64,000 nucleotides of DNA from Tetrahymena thermophila SB210 (lineage: Eukaryota; Ciliophora; Oligohymenophorea; Hymenostomatida; Tetrahymenidae): NCBI RefSeq assembly GCF_000189635.1, contig NW_002476025.1, positions 239,103-303,102 of the forward strand. The letters are read 5' to 3'. This document shows positions 49,087 to 62,631 of the stretch, piece after piece; the stretch's first letter is position 1; each line of letters begins with the position of its first letter. The notes under the pieces were generated by a model, which saw only the letters and a program-made list of their open reading frames with translations, was not told where the DNA came from and did no database searches. Made by a program: the position numbers and the translations under genes.

Positions 49087-50167
49087 ATGAAAAAAAGTAA
49101 TCCAGCTAGTAAAGTAACTTCTCCATAAGGTATTTAGTTAAATAAGGTTTTCTATATTATAAACAAATAACTAAATTAATAAGGCTAGCAAAAATAAGGA
49201 TCTCAAAGCTGGATGACAGAGAGTTAAGTAAAAACAATAGTGCAAAATTGTAATAGTTAATTAAGTAAATATCCATTTAAAATGTTTAGAAAAACGTTTA
49301 AAATATAGTTAATTTATGTTAATAAAATAAATAAAGAATAAATTGAAACATAGACGGATGCTTTAAGATAACAATTAGCTTAATAAGACAAATCTATACA
49401 AACAATTACTTAAAATATAACCAAAATAAATTTAGATTATGAAAATACAAAAGTAGATGCTGCTCACGCTGAAAGTTTATACAATATACTCAAAAAATAT
49501 AATGAGGAAATTAATTTAATTTAGTAAGCTTATTATTTTGAAGGAAATAATCAAACACTTTAATGCCCAAAGTTAAACTCTATAGATTTCATGATAAAAG
49601 TAGTGAATTTATTTTTTTTTGAATTTATTTTTACAAAAATAGTAGAATCTATCTTGAAATCTAAAAATGACAAAACTACTTTTACTCATTTTTTAATATT
49701 TAGGAAATAGAGAAATCAAAAACAACAGAAAACAATAAAAAATAAATACTAAATTTTCTAAATAAGCTTCGCTAAAAAACGATCGATAATCTTATTTCAG
49801 AGGCAAAAATGTAGTAAATAGAAAAAGTGTATTCGAAATACACTTAGGAATTTGAAATTATGAAAAAAGTACTTTCTACTACAACTTTTTGTACAAATTG
49901 TAAAGAGTTATTTCTCCCAGAGTAAAATCACGAAGTAATAAATTTATTTTCTATGAATTTCAAACGAATGAAGATAAATATATGCAAAGTTTATAAATAT
50001 TTAATTTAACTGTTTTTCTTAATAATTAACAGACTGCTTGCTTTTATCATCCTGGCAAACTTAAATATTTTAGTTGTAGAACGTGTGGTGCAGATGATTA
50101 CTACACTTGTTGTCTTAAATGTTCAAGATGTTGCATAGGTTGTGCTAATTCTGCACATATAGCTTGA
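49087..50167 (+). CDS. Coiled-coil protein with a C-terminal Cys/His-rich (zinc-binding type) tail (292 aa)
   Basis: Three exons: 49087-49599, 49704-49934, 50033-50167; 293 codons with TGA. Residues 1-225 are Lys/Gln/Asn-rich and helical, with long stretches likely to form a coiled coil. The last 65 residues carry a dense cysteine array: FCTNCKELF, then ACFYHPGKLKYFSC, RTCGADDYYTCCLKCSRCC and GCANSAHIA. The C-x2-C ... C-x-YHPG ... C-x2-CG ... CC-x2-C-x2-CC spacing resembles CHORD-like zinc modules (which share YHPG and a CC pair) but is not a clean match. The tail probably binds two or three zinc ions, by analogy. Such tails mediate protein interactions. Introns of 104 and 98 nt are both phase 0. 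Confidence 0.8.
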
Positions 50168-50704
50168 ACTAAATTTAATTGCTCATTATTTATTTAAATT
50201 CTTAAATTATATTTATTTATTATCTCTTTTCTTTATTAAAACCATCAAATATGTTTGTTTTCAAAAGATTAAAATTTTTAAAAATTGGTTTAGCAAAGTA
50301 AATCTGAAAAACCTTTTTTTTTCTATTCACAACAGTTGTTTATTTTGAGAATCTATCTATCTTTTTAGTTAAAATATTAATCAACATTTCAAATATTAGA
50401 TTAATTAAAAAAATATATTTACTCTAAATATTGGATTTTTCTTTATTTAAAGCTGTATTTACTCAAATTGTAGAATATATTTTAAATTAATTCAAATATT
50501 TAGTTTATTTTATAATATTTAACTTTTATCTAAACTCTAAGAATTATTAAATAATTGCTTCAAACATATTTAAAGTTGCGTATAATATTTTCCCCCCGTA
50601 TTTAAAATAATATAATGGATATGAATTAAAAAAGCTAAAATCATTAAATTGTTTATTACTTTACAAATTATCATTTTTAATATTTTTAATTATTTGTTTT
50701 TTTT
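50168..50704. other. Intergenic region
   Basis: About 540 bases, AT-rich, with a CCCCCC run at 50592-50597 that is unusual for this DNA. No gene seen. Confidence 0.65.
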
Positions 50705-50965
50705 ATGTGTAATAATGATTAATTAAAACATTACAGTAAATACATTGATTAAGAAGCTATTTTAAAATACATAAGATATGTTTTTTTATTTTAAAATATT
50801 TTATTTATTTATTATTTAAGTTTTACATAAGTTTTCAAATACAAAAGAAAATGATAATTTATAATTTAATCTATTATTAAAATTCTATTTTTACTTCCAA
50901 AGTTTATGACTTAGATTCAACAATATCACACAGATAAATAAAGACCTAAAGAGAATTTAAGTTGA
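50705..50965 (+). CDS. Possible very small gene, or 5' exons of a longer one (45 aa)
   Basis: Two short segments have protein-like composition in otherwise featureless DNA. ATG at 50705 gives MCNNDQLKHYSKYIDQEAIL plus five residues to 50779. A GT...AG intron (50780-50902, phase 0) joins it to 50903-50965, FMTQIQQYHTDKQRPKENLS, ending in TGA. The donor GTTTTT is weak. The pieces could instead be leading exons of the gene at 51453-51960. No family recognised; chance is a real possibility. Confidence 0.3.
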
Positions 50966-51452
50966 GTAAGTTTTCATCAAAACATAAATTCCATTTTTAT
51001 TTATAGAATAAAAGTGAAGTAAGTAAATAAATATATTATAGGCATGTTTAATTTTTTATTGTTAAAGTTTTAAAATTATTATAGATTTATTAATTAAAAA
51101 ATTTAATTTATACTAGCAATAAAATAAATTGTTAATTATAGTTTTTTATTTTTATGCTAATCTATTATCAATATTTTTAAAAATTATAAGCTTTAAAGCT
51201 TTAAATTTTATATGCTATTATTTGATTTGAGAAGTTTAATATTAATTCAATCATCGTTTTATTAAATCAACATTCTTTCTAATTTTGATTTGAAAAAATT
51301 ATGTTTACAAATTTAACTTTATGATCAATCTTCTTTAGATTTACTATTTAATTTAAGGTGACATAATACTTAACCTATAATATCAAATTAAATACTAGAA
51401 ATAAAAGTATAAATCTTTCGATAATAAGAAAAAAATTTTTCTATAAATATAA
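50966..51452. other. AT-rich spacer
   Basis: About 490 bases between the two small candidate genes, with no supported feature. Confidence 0.6.
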
Positions 51453-51960
51453 ATGAGTATTAATAATTTATTGCTTGATATTTTAAAGAATCCACATAAA
51501 CTTCTACTAATTTAAAAATAAGCTGTATTGTAGAAAAGTATAAAAAAGTATTACTGAGAAGTGTAGGCTATTATATTTAATTATTATTCCTTTAAGGAAA
51601 AAGACATATGCTCTCCAAATGAGTATAAATAGGTAGGTATCATTAAAATTTAACAATGGTGTTTGCATAAAAATTAATATAATTTGTTAAGATGAATTTT
51701 CATTTTTAAATTGTATTGAATCCAAAAGAAATTATTATTTTACTGTTATGATACTCAAAAATAAATATTAATATAATGAATTATTATTATAATTTGTAAG
51801 CTTACAGAGTATAAAATCTTTTAATATCGCTTTTAAAAGAAATATGTTTATATGTTTTAGAAAAATAAATTATTAAGATATTATTCTGTCTGCTTTGTGG
51901 AGGAAAAATTAAAAAAATAATATCACTTTTTTAAGCTCTGTTGATTACAGAAACATATGA
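51453..51960 (+). CDS. Small hypothetical gene (136 aa), tentative
   Basis: Three exons: 51453-51524, 51567-51636, 51692-51960; 137 codons with TGA. Exon 3 has convincing protein character (starting DEFSFLNCIESKRNYYF and running to QSIKSFNIAFKRNMFICF and NITFLSSVDYRNI). Exon 2 reads AIIFNYYSFKEKDICSPNEY. The first intron would be only 42 nt; it is needed to remove an in-frame TGA at 51555-51557. If that intron is wrong, this is a pseudogene with a nonsense codon, or the start lies elsewhere. No membrane span or known motif. Confidence 0.45.
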
Positions 51961-53668
51961 CTTCTAATAATTTTTATGATTCTATTAAATTGACTGACTA
52001 TTCATTAACTATTAAAAATATTAATTATATATTATTGATTATTTGATTGATTACAAATTACACTAAAATTTATCAATTATTTTTATATCTTTCCATCCAT
52101 AAAAATTTGTTATCAAAAGAATAACAATAAAAGCATATTTAAATTAATTTTGCTAAATATCATAATTTATTTGTTCTTTCATATTAAATATTTTGAAATA
52201 ATTGCTTGAAAATGAAAAAAAGTGAAATAAAATTATATTTAATTATAAGTTAAATAATAATTCAAAATAAACTTTGTTTTATTAAATTATTTAAATTATT
52301 AGATAAAGTTTATTTAGCAATTATTATTATATTTTAAAATGTACTCTTTATTTTCTAGCCGTAATTTTAATAGTTAAAAAAAAATATATTATGCCTAAAA
52401 ATTTTTTAAGAAATAAGATAAACTAGATAAATTATTAATTGAAGATATTTCTTTAATTAACTTATAGACTATTTAAACAATTATATAAATATTATGATTT
52501 TATTAGTAACCTTATTAATCTAAACATATACAAAAAGTATTCTAATGATATTAAGTAATTAGAAAATTAATTTTGAATATTTTTCTTTAACTGGAATATT
52601 ATATGATTCATCCATTATTTAAGCTGATTTGAAATGCGTGAATTTAATTAGATTATTTGTAATTTAATTAACTTTACATCCTTTCTATTTAATTAAATAT
52701 CTTGCATATTCAAAATTTGCGAAAATTATATCCAGATTACTATCTTTCAATTAGATAAAGCAAAGGATTTTTTTTTAACCATTTGATAAATGTGTACATC
52801 AAATACTTATCACAAGCAATTAAATATTTAATATAGCATATTCATTTTTGGATAAATCTTAAAAATTTTTATATTTAAAGTTAAAAATAAATTTCCAAAT
52901 AAAATAATTGTTGCTATCTATCATTGCTTTCAAAAATAAGCTTTTCAAATACATTTTTGTAAAAAAAAATATAATTTCTACTTGCGTTTTTATTATATAA
53001 TATACTTAAAATATTAAAAAATTCATTATTTTTTTTACATAAAATAATAATGAACAAAAATATAATATATAATTTAGGAAAACATTACAAATAACAATTT
53101 TCTTAATGTTTATTTTTTTCTCCAAAAGCTATTTTTAATGTAAACATATTTAGTGTTGTAGAAAAAAACAAATAAAGAAAATAGATACACTTTCACTTAT
53201 TCAAAATTCTTTAATTGATTGACTATTTTCCTTTTAAAATTAATAAATTTATGCTTCTCTATACTTTAACTTATAAACACTTACCAACAATATTAAATAT
53301 CTCAATATATTTTTCCACATGAAGCTTTAAAATTATTTATTTTAAATGAAATAAATTCATATTTTATTGAATGCAATGTTATTACTTTAAAAAGCATTTT
53401 GTTTACTTATCATGCTGCAGATTTTGTATTAAAATTTTAATAAAGTAACATCATATAAAACAATCAAAAAAAATTTAAATTTTTTGTTACACTTCTTTCT
53501 AATTTCGAAAAGTGTAAATTTGATTTTTATTTTTTATATATCAAAAAACTAAGTTATATATTAATTATTGAGAATATATTGTATTGTATTAAAATTTTGA
53601 AAGATAAGTTCAAAAAAATCACAAAAAAATAAATAATATAACAAAAAAATTAAATAACATAAAAATAG
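51961..53668. other. Long intergenic region
   Basis: About 1.7 kb upstream of the large receptor-like gene. AT-rich, no supported exon, no RNA gene recognised. Confidence 0.7.
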
Positions 53669-56600
53669 ATGATTTTGTAGATAATACTTTTAATAGCTTT
53701 TGTTCATCAATTCAGATCTGCAACTTGGAATTCTTATGAAGGATAGGGTATGCAGAGTATTTTTAGAGGTGTAGGATCTAGTAGCATAAAGCTGACAATA
53801 CCATCTTCATAATTTTATGACGCAGCTGTAGTTGGCTATTTTAAGTATAACACATTTGATCCTAGTTTATATTACTCTATGATGAGATACTAATCATCAG
53901 AATTTACTTTTTTACATGTCTATGGAAGAGGATCTGCGCCCTACTTTTTAGCACAAAATGACATGGATTAGTATATGTATGATTTTTAGCAAGGAGCTAC
54001 TATGAATGTAGGTTAATGGGTATAACTAGGATTTGGGTATAAACATGCAATCAAAAGTTACTACCCATTCTATTAAGGTTATCCTCAAGGTGGTTTAGTT
54101 ATAGCTTAATATGTTTTACCTGACCCATTAAGGTCTGATATAACTTAAATTGAATTATGTATATTCTGTACTCCTTTAGAATATCAGTATAATGCATTTA
54201 ACGGTTAATATGCCTCAATCAAAATGATTTTTGGATTTACTACAGATGGTACTAAAATGTTAATAAATGAAAATAAAATGAGTGATTCTTTGCTCAGAGA
54301 AGCATTTTATATAACAATTAATGTTATAAACTATACCAAAACTTAATATTAACCTTTAACTACTGATTTAGCTGTTAATTGTGTAACTACAACAAGAACT
54401 TATTTTGATGGAATTTGCATAGATCCTTCTCAATGTGCTAATGTTGTTGTTTATTAGTCAACCTAATATGGAGTTTCTAATTCAGTTTATTATAATCAAT
54501 CCACAAAACAATGTACTGTTTGCTAAGATTATTGCGCATAATGTGATTAAAATGGTAACTGTTAACAATGCAATACTGGATATGTTTTAAATGCTTCAAA
54601 GTGTTTGTAGTGTTCATCCAATACTTACTACAATCCATTGAACTCTCTTTGCGTAGCAACTTGTCCTAATGGATATAATCCAGATTAAATTAATTTAATC
54701 TGTGTTTAAAATTTTAATCCTTTTTACCTTCTTCTTAATCCCTTATTATCTCCTATGAATTTTATATAAAACAATGGATTCACTTTAATTAGTTCTAGCT
54801 AATAAGCTATTACTGACTAATTCACTTCTTGTTGGCTAGAAAATCAAAGCTTTGGACCATACACTATTTTAGGAGGATAAAATAATCTGAAGACAAATTA
54901 CTTTAGTAAGTAAATTCTAGGCTTACCTAAAAACTTTTAGAAAATAATTTCTTTTTAAGGACTCATTTATAATAATGGGTAGCAAGGAGACTTCAATTTA
55001 TTTGTGAATAACAATTAAATAACACTTTCTTCATTTTAAAAAATATTCACAAATTATTAACTCTGTACTGATAATTAGCCAGTAAATTATTACTTACTTA
55101 CCTATATAATTAACGATTCAAGCACAGATCTAAATATAAAAATAACTTCTAACATGGATGGATGGGGTATAAGAAATTTCGCAATGAACATTACTAAGTG
55201 CCATTCTACTTGCTTAGATTGCACCACTGATGGAAATCCTTGGTCATGCACAAATTGTTAAAAATAAGCTTCTTCTATTCTTGTTAATAATAATTGTGCT
55301 TGCCAAAAAGGGTAATATGCATAATTCTAAAATTGTTATTCTTCTCCTTGTTATGCATGTGCAAATTGCCCTCCTAATTGTTAATCGTGTGAAGATCAAA
55401 CAGGTAAGTGTACTTCTTGCGCAAGTGGATTTTCAATTTAAAATGGCATATGTATTTCTAGTAGCTCATGCTCTTCTTATTATACTAATGACCCTGGTTC
55501 AAGCTACTGCTTGAGGTCTAAAGACTTATTTATTTAGTTCTTCTGGTAGAATAGGATTTGGGCAGATGTATATTATTTCTGGTAATACTCATCTAGACCA
55601 GAATAATAGCACTAGTGCATAAACCAAGTATTTGCTCCCTACCTAAATGGTTAACAAAGTGCAACGTTAAATTTACAACTTATAAATTATTAATAATACC
55701 ATTATTAAGTTGAAATTTAATTGGTAGCCACAAATTATGATAATTTTAGTTTAACAGATTATGTGAGTTATTTCATTAACAGTAATTTAGTGAAAAAGGC
55801 AAATTATCATTCAACTTCAACAACTAATCTTTGCAATGATCCTACTTATGGTGAAACATTAGTTAATGAAGTTCTAGTAATGCCAACTTAATCAAAAACA
55901 TTTAAATTTTAAATATTAGCATATTTAGTTAGCTCCAATGCATTCATTTTCAATAATGTTTCTCTTCTCTACAGTAATTTATTTTTTTTTAAATATTTTT
56001 TCATTAAAATAATTGATAGAAAACAATTAAAGCTTATCTTAAACAAAAGTTGCTATTTTGAATTTGAATGCATGTAGAATAATTTTAATGTTTCTAAAAC
56101 AATTATCATAGATTTTTCAAAATATTTTAAAATCTAAAAAATAAAAATAAAAATAAAAAAAACTGAAAAAATAATAAATTGTTTAAAATTAGTTTTTTTA
56201 AATTTCAAATAACATGAAATTTTAACTAAAATTTTGATGATAATTTAAAATCAAATTATTTTATAAAATTTTAATAAATTAATAATATTTAGATCGATGC
56301 CATGCTAGCTGTTCTGCTTGTTCAAATGGACTTTCTTGTACATCATGCATAACAAACTCTTCTCTTAATGCTAGCAAAGGAAATTTTTGTTATTGTAATG
56401 ATGGGTATTATTTCACATATGACTGGACCACAAGCTCTGGTTTATGTTTGCCGTGTAATAACTTTTGCTAAACTTGTAGTGGACCTAGTATTACTGATTG
56501 TTTAACATGTAAAGAGAGCTATAAGCTATCAAACAATATTTGTGTAAATGTGTGCTAAACTAATCAATTCTGGGATTTTTCTTAGCATAAATGCGTTAAT

Positions 56601-59600
56601 TGCTCAGAATGTTGTTCAAGCTGTACAGGACCTTCTAGCAATTAATGTTCTTCTTGCTAAGCTGGTTTGTTGACTTATAATTCTCCTGTTTGTACATTTA
56701 ATAGTGATGGATCTACTTGCAATTCCTGCACATCTAATGTATCAAATTCTTTATGTGGAGGATCATAAACAAACAATTAATTCTGTTTACAGAATGGTTA
56801 TGTCAGCTATAATGCTAACACTTGTGTATACTGCCCAACAGCTGATGCATAGGGAAATTGTGGTGGCAGCTCTACATATAATTCTTAGTGCAATTACTAT
56901 GGATTTTATTACTCTTCAACAGCTGGAAAATGTTTATCTTGTTCTTAAGCTTAGGGACTTTAATGTGGAGACTCTTCAATAAGCAGCATATGCTAGTAAA
57001 ATAAATGGATTTATCAGTCTCTTTCGACTTGTATCAGCTGTGTTTTACAATCCAGTCCTCTTTGCTGCAATCCTATATGCATGACATGTAACGGTTCTGG
57101 TGCAAATAATTGCTTAAGTTGCTTTGGCTCTTAAATACTTTTTGGTAGCACTTGTCTAGATAAATGCCCTAATGGATATAGTCTCAATTAATCTAACAAT
57201 ACATGCTAATTATGTCCGATATTTGTAGGAGTTCCATAGTGTAATAATTGTTCTTCAGATTGTAATACATGTGCTGCAGCAACTTCAACTTAATGCTAAA
57301 CTTGCTATAGTTCTAGATAGCTCAATTAAACAACTAAAAAATGTGACTGCAAAGACTCAGAAGATACTAGAAATTTCTTTTATGAGTGTAGTTTAAATAA
57401 CTAAGCTGTGTTAGATATATAATTATTAAATTCAGGTCCAATTATGACAATAGACTTTGGTAAAATTTTAATGGATTTACAATAATTCCCATCATAAACG
57501 AACTCAAATGGTGTTTGCCAAACAATTTTTAACTCAGTAGAAATGCTAAAAATAGGATAAAATGCCTTATGCTAAATAAAATTTAACATTATTACTATAA
57601 CTTTAGGTAATTAAGCCTTTAATAATTTATTTAATATTAATTTCTTTTTAAATTTAATAATAGATATGAGTGCAACTATTATGCAAGGAGATATATTAAA
57701 TTTCTTACCAAATGTCTTATAATTTAAAATAAATAGTAGTTCTGCTATCAATATTTTCTTAAACAATGTTGTATATTAACAAGCACCTTTGAATGCAGGA
57801 ATTGTGTTTAATTACAATAAAATTGAAAATTCTTGTAATGATTTTAAAATTACTTAATTTAAAATTTTAAATGATTCAGGCAGAGGTTTAAAAAGTATAA
57901 CGTGGTCTCTTTAAAATCCAACATCTAACCCAGATGATGTAAAGATTTAAAATATACTCACTTAAGCATCCTAATCAATCTAAAGCAGCATAGTTATTCC
58001 TAGAGGTATAATACTTTTGAATAGTTAAAAAACTATAAGTGTGTCTTTCTTATTCAAAAATTCATACTCTGGATCTCAATAGTTTATATTTTAAGTATAA
58101 TCTTATAAAAATATTGTTTCTGATTTATCCTCAAATATGAACACTCCCTATTATAGGTAACATTTTTTTCAAATCAAATTTAAATAAACAATAATTTTAT
58201 AAATGTTAAATAAATAAATAAATCTATTTAATCAATTATTTATTATTTTTTGAAGAAAAAAAATTAACAAAAATAAAAAAAACTAATTTAAATTAAATAA
58301 ATTTTTATTAATTTACAGGTTTTAAGATTTTACTTTGTAATTGAGCTATTAAATATAATATTGTAATCAGCAAGGAGTGCAAATAAGTTCTAACGATCCA
58401 GTTAATATAAAAATTACAAGCCCATAAACATCTTAAATTAACATTTCATAATAAGGTTAAGTTTCTGGTTAGCTATCTTAGTAAATATAAGCTTACACAT
58501 TTACATCTAATTAAAATAATTAAATAAATGTAAAATTATTTTTAATTTATCCAAATTAATAAAAAGTTTTATTTAAATACTTAGGCTGTATTAACTTTGT
58601 CTACTGACTCTGCTGTAACAAATACATAACAAATCCAATTTTTTACATAGCCTGCTGATTTAATTGTAAAAATAAATGGAGGTAACCAAAAAATAGACTA
58701 TAAAAGTTTATTGAAGTTAACTGGTACTATTAGAGATTTAGATGTTTAAGACCCTAATGCTGATTAAGGAATAACATAAGTTTGGAGCTGCTCAGATCCC
58801 TCCAATGTTAATTCTCCTTGTGTTGACCAAAAAAATAATCCGTTTGTCATAAATTAAAATAACCCTTAAATACCTTCAGATACATTTAGCCCTTATACTG
58901 TAATCAAGATATATTTGTAAGGTAAAAAAGATAGTAGGTAATCATCAGATTCAATTATAGTTTTATTTATTGAATTTGATTTACCTGCACTAAACGTTAC
59001 ATTAAGCTTACTTGATCCATTTGGTAAGTCAGTTAATCTAAATGAAGAAATATTTGCTGTTCTTAACTATAATACGACTGTTAATCCTGACATATTATCA
59101 TTTTCAAGTACAATTGTTTATGGAGATGGAGTAGTTGGAGCTATTAAATTTGATTATACTTAATTAAGGTACAGACTATGGGATTATTATTCAGGATTTA
59201 CAAGCTCTAATCCTACTGTTGCTATCAGATTTTCAGTTTTCAACCCTTACTTTTTTATGCCAAGTATTTCAATCATCAACTTAAAAATAAATTTCCCTCC
59301 AACTTAATGCTTATTTGCTGTTTCTCCTTTACCAAATTAATCAAATCCTGCTTACAGTTTATCAACACTATTCACTCTTTCTGTATCTGGATGTGTAGAT
59401 ACTAATCTTCCTCTTACTTACTAGTTCTTTATGTATAGATCATAGCAAGACTTATAAAATGAAATAAATTATCCACAATAAATCAATAGAAGATAATTAA
59501 ATGATCAATCACCAGATTCTTAGATCTCAACAATTCTTCCTGCAGGAAATATATTATTAATGGCAGTAGTTGCTGATTCTTTACAAGCAGTCTATAATTC

Positions 59601-62037
59601 AACAATTAGTTTAACTGTGTAGAGCTCAAACTTAAACGAAAGCTAATATATAAGTCTAATAGATAAAGATTTAAACACAAGTGGATAAACTAGCTAGCAA
59701 ATAGTTTCTTAACTTTCTCTAATAGCAGAAGATCTCAGCTAAAGAGCAGATTTCTAGACAAGTGTTTAGATAAATTAAAGAAAAATTTTAATCATAAATG
59801 CTCTTAACTAAGCAACTGCATCACTTCCAACTTTATCTACATTTTCTACACTTTCAAACAAAGCAGTATCAAGCTTATTTTCTTCAATAAAACTCACTTA
59901 GCAAGAGTAAGCTAATTAATTAAGTAATATACAGTCTTTTGTATCACAAGATTGGACTTAGACACCCTACTAAAGTCTTACAGATGCTTAAAAGCAAATA
60001 AAAACTTAATAAATTTACGACTACTTTAAAATTATAGATAATATGGCTACAAGTTCTCCAAGCTAAGATACTAGTATTACAAGTTTACAATTAGACATAT
60101 CTACTAAATTAGGACAGAAAATGAACTATAACTCATTACCAAATGAAGATGCTAAAGTATTCACTGGAAGTTAAATATCAATATAAAGTTAGTAAGTAAC
60201 AGAAAAGAATTTGTGCTACTATCTTTTTTGTAGCAATTATATGCCATCTAATACGCAAAAATAGTAAATCATTTACAACATAGCCTATAAGACATATAAT
60301 TAAAATCCTTACACTAATGACCCAAGCTATTAAAATTTTACAAATTTATTATAGCAAAATATTGGTAATCAAACAATAGCCTAATATCCAGTTATAAATC
60401 CAGAAATAAATCCATCCTCCTCTCCTTCACAAAATTCTCCTCTTAATATGTTTAGTAACTCATTTACTTTTGCAGCAGGTGTAGTCAAAGAAGGTCTATC
60501 TTGCTTGACGAAATCTAATGGAATTTGGAGCTAAAATGGATGTAAGTTAGTGTATAATAGTAAATCTAACCAATAAACTTGCCTTTGTGATAAAACAGGT
60601 CCTACAACTATAGTTAATGATTTATAGGAATTGATAAATAATAAAAATTTAAAGACAGCTTTTGGTGAGTAAGGATTAAAAAATATTTCTTAGTTTAGTA
60701 ATTTTTACATGTATGTAGCATTTTGGTTGCTATTGCTAAAAACAGCTGCATTTATTTACCTTTACATTAAAGGAAAATAGCTTGATTTAGATTTTGTTAG
60801 TTCTTAATTGAATGGTAGAATCACTAACTAAGTCAATAATAAATAGATTTTACCTATACAGGTCAGTGAAATTAAAGATACCAATTAAAATAATATAAAT
60901 ACAGTTTAATAGTAAACCCTTCTTGAAGACTCTCCTCTATAGAAAGAAAACAACGATAAATAATTAAGTGCTAGAAACATCGGATAGTCTTCATTTTAAA
61001 ATTTAAACACCTAAATTTAAATACCTTAAAAACCGTTAAAGAATAATTTTATTTAAGATGAAATAAACGAAGAAGATGATCAAGAAAAAAAAAGTAAATA
61101 ATCGAGAAAACAGTTTTCTTTGAAAGATAAATAAATATAAATTAATAATGAAAAATAGTAACAAAAATCTGTGTTTATAAATGAAGAAGATAATGATTTT
61201 AAAAATATTTAAAGTGAAAAAATGGAGAAATAGCCCTCCATTGATGATTTTAATTTACTTTAAACAAAATAAAGTGGTGAAAATTTTGTAAAAAATCAAA
61301 AGAGTAACAGTTCAAATCAAGCAGATAGTAATCAATAAAATTAAGCAGAAATAGTTATTCCTGAAAATTAAATAGAAACATTGACTCCAGAAAACCAAAC
61401 TTAAATTAATATTCCAGAAAGAGATCCAAAGCAGGGAGGAAATCCAAGCAAAGATAAAAAGAAAATAGACCTATCTAATGAATAATATAGTGCCAAAACA
61501 AAAAAGTTTATAGAATTAAGTTATTATAAATAACTTTTTTTCTTTCATAATTTCTTAAGCATATTCTTTATTTATGATGAAAAAATGCCAAGAAAGTTAA
61601 GATTTTCTTGCTTCTATGTAAGAATCATCCATTCATTTGCTATTTCTGTCATTTTTAATTAATCCTATGATGTAGTTTAATTAATAGCTTTATCAATAGC
61701 AAATGCTTTATTAATTAGTATCTGTTTAGCCCTCTTAGAAATTGTTGCTAAATACTTAGGAAAATATGCTTTAGCAGTAACTCTTTTATGCCTACTTGGA
61801 CTATATTATTATGTGATACTTTCAATAGTAAGTGGAGAGAGTGTAGACTCATCAAATTTATCTATTGGATCTTACTTTATTTTTACTTGTTTTGATTTAA
61901 TAGTTATTTCCTTTTTATTAGCATATATTCAAAGATACTTAGCTCTTAAAATGATTAAAAAGGAAAAATTAGAAAATTTTACAATAAAATTATTTGAATT
62001 GTTACATTTGCAGATTATACTTACTAGTATAATATGA
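53669..62037 (+). CDS. Receptor-like protein: Cys-rich repeats, REJ-like regions, GPS-like motif, multiple membrane spans (2591 aa)
   Basis: Five exons: 53669-55973, 56293-57606, 57664-58156, 58319-58529, 58585-62037; 2592 codons with TGA. A signal peptide (MILQIILLIAFVHQFRSA) begins it. Furin/EGF-like Cys-rich repeats (C-x2-C pairs) occur near residues 250-340, 505-600 and 770-1170. A long beta-rich region (about 1200-2070) has REJ-type features: VWSCSDPSN with a following Cys, and YSLSTLFTLSVSGCVDTNLP with LTYQFF. A GPS-like motif lies near 2080-2113, with W-x3-GC and CLCDKTG, but lacks the HLT/S cleavage triad. Then come a span (FYMYVAFWLLLLKTAAFIYL), a 280-residue charged Gln-rich loop, and about four more spans (2450-2570). 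REJ-GPS-TM order is that of polycystin-1-type receptors, but no PLAT domain is visible in the loop. Cell-surface sensing or adhesion is inferred. Confidence 0.88.
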
Positions 62038-62631
62038 AAATACAATTTAATACATATAATTTTAATTTGTATAATATTTAGTTATTTTATCTTTTTAATT
62101 TATTTATTATGTATTAAAAGTAAATTATTAGATTTACAATATTCCTAACTAATTTTTTGTTTAACTTAGCTTAAAATTTTTTATAGTAAATCAAATTGTA
62201 AAAATAAACATACACAAAATTATCGTAAATTTTTAAAAAATGTAGGTACTTAAAAAGTAATAGGCTTGAAAATAGAAATTAAATTAATAATCTTCTAAAT
62301 TAAAATTCAGTAATCTGTAAACATTGTTTGGCTAACAGAAACATAAAAAGGGTATTTTATAGTGAAAACTTTACATTTATTAACATTCTCATTTAATATA
62401 TATATTTGTTCTTTCACGTTATTTAATTTTATAAAATATACTGATAAATAGTATTATTTTAAAAGTAAAATATAAAATTTCTAAAATCAATAAAATTTTT
62501 AGTGTTGTCAAAGTTTTTTTAATTTGAAGAGAAAGATATTTCACTTTTTTGAAATATTCAAGTATGTAAGATAATTAAATAATAGCTTTAAAAGCTTTTA
62601 TATTATTAAAATCAATACGAAAATTTGATCG
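62038..62631. other. Intergenic region between convergent genes
   Basis: About 590 bases between two stop codons on opposite strands. AT-rich, no supported feature. Confidence 0.7.

Noticed and set aside
51555..51557. In-frame TGA in the small gene, considered as selenocysteine or tryptophan
   Set aside because: No SECIS-like element seen, and other genes in the window clearly stop at TGA; a 42-nt intron explains it more simply.
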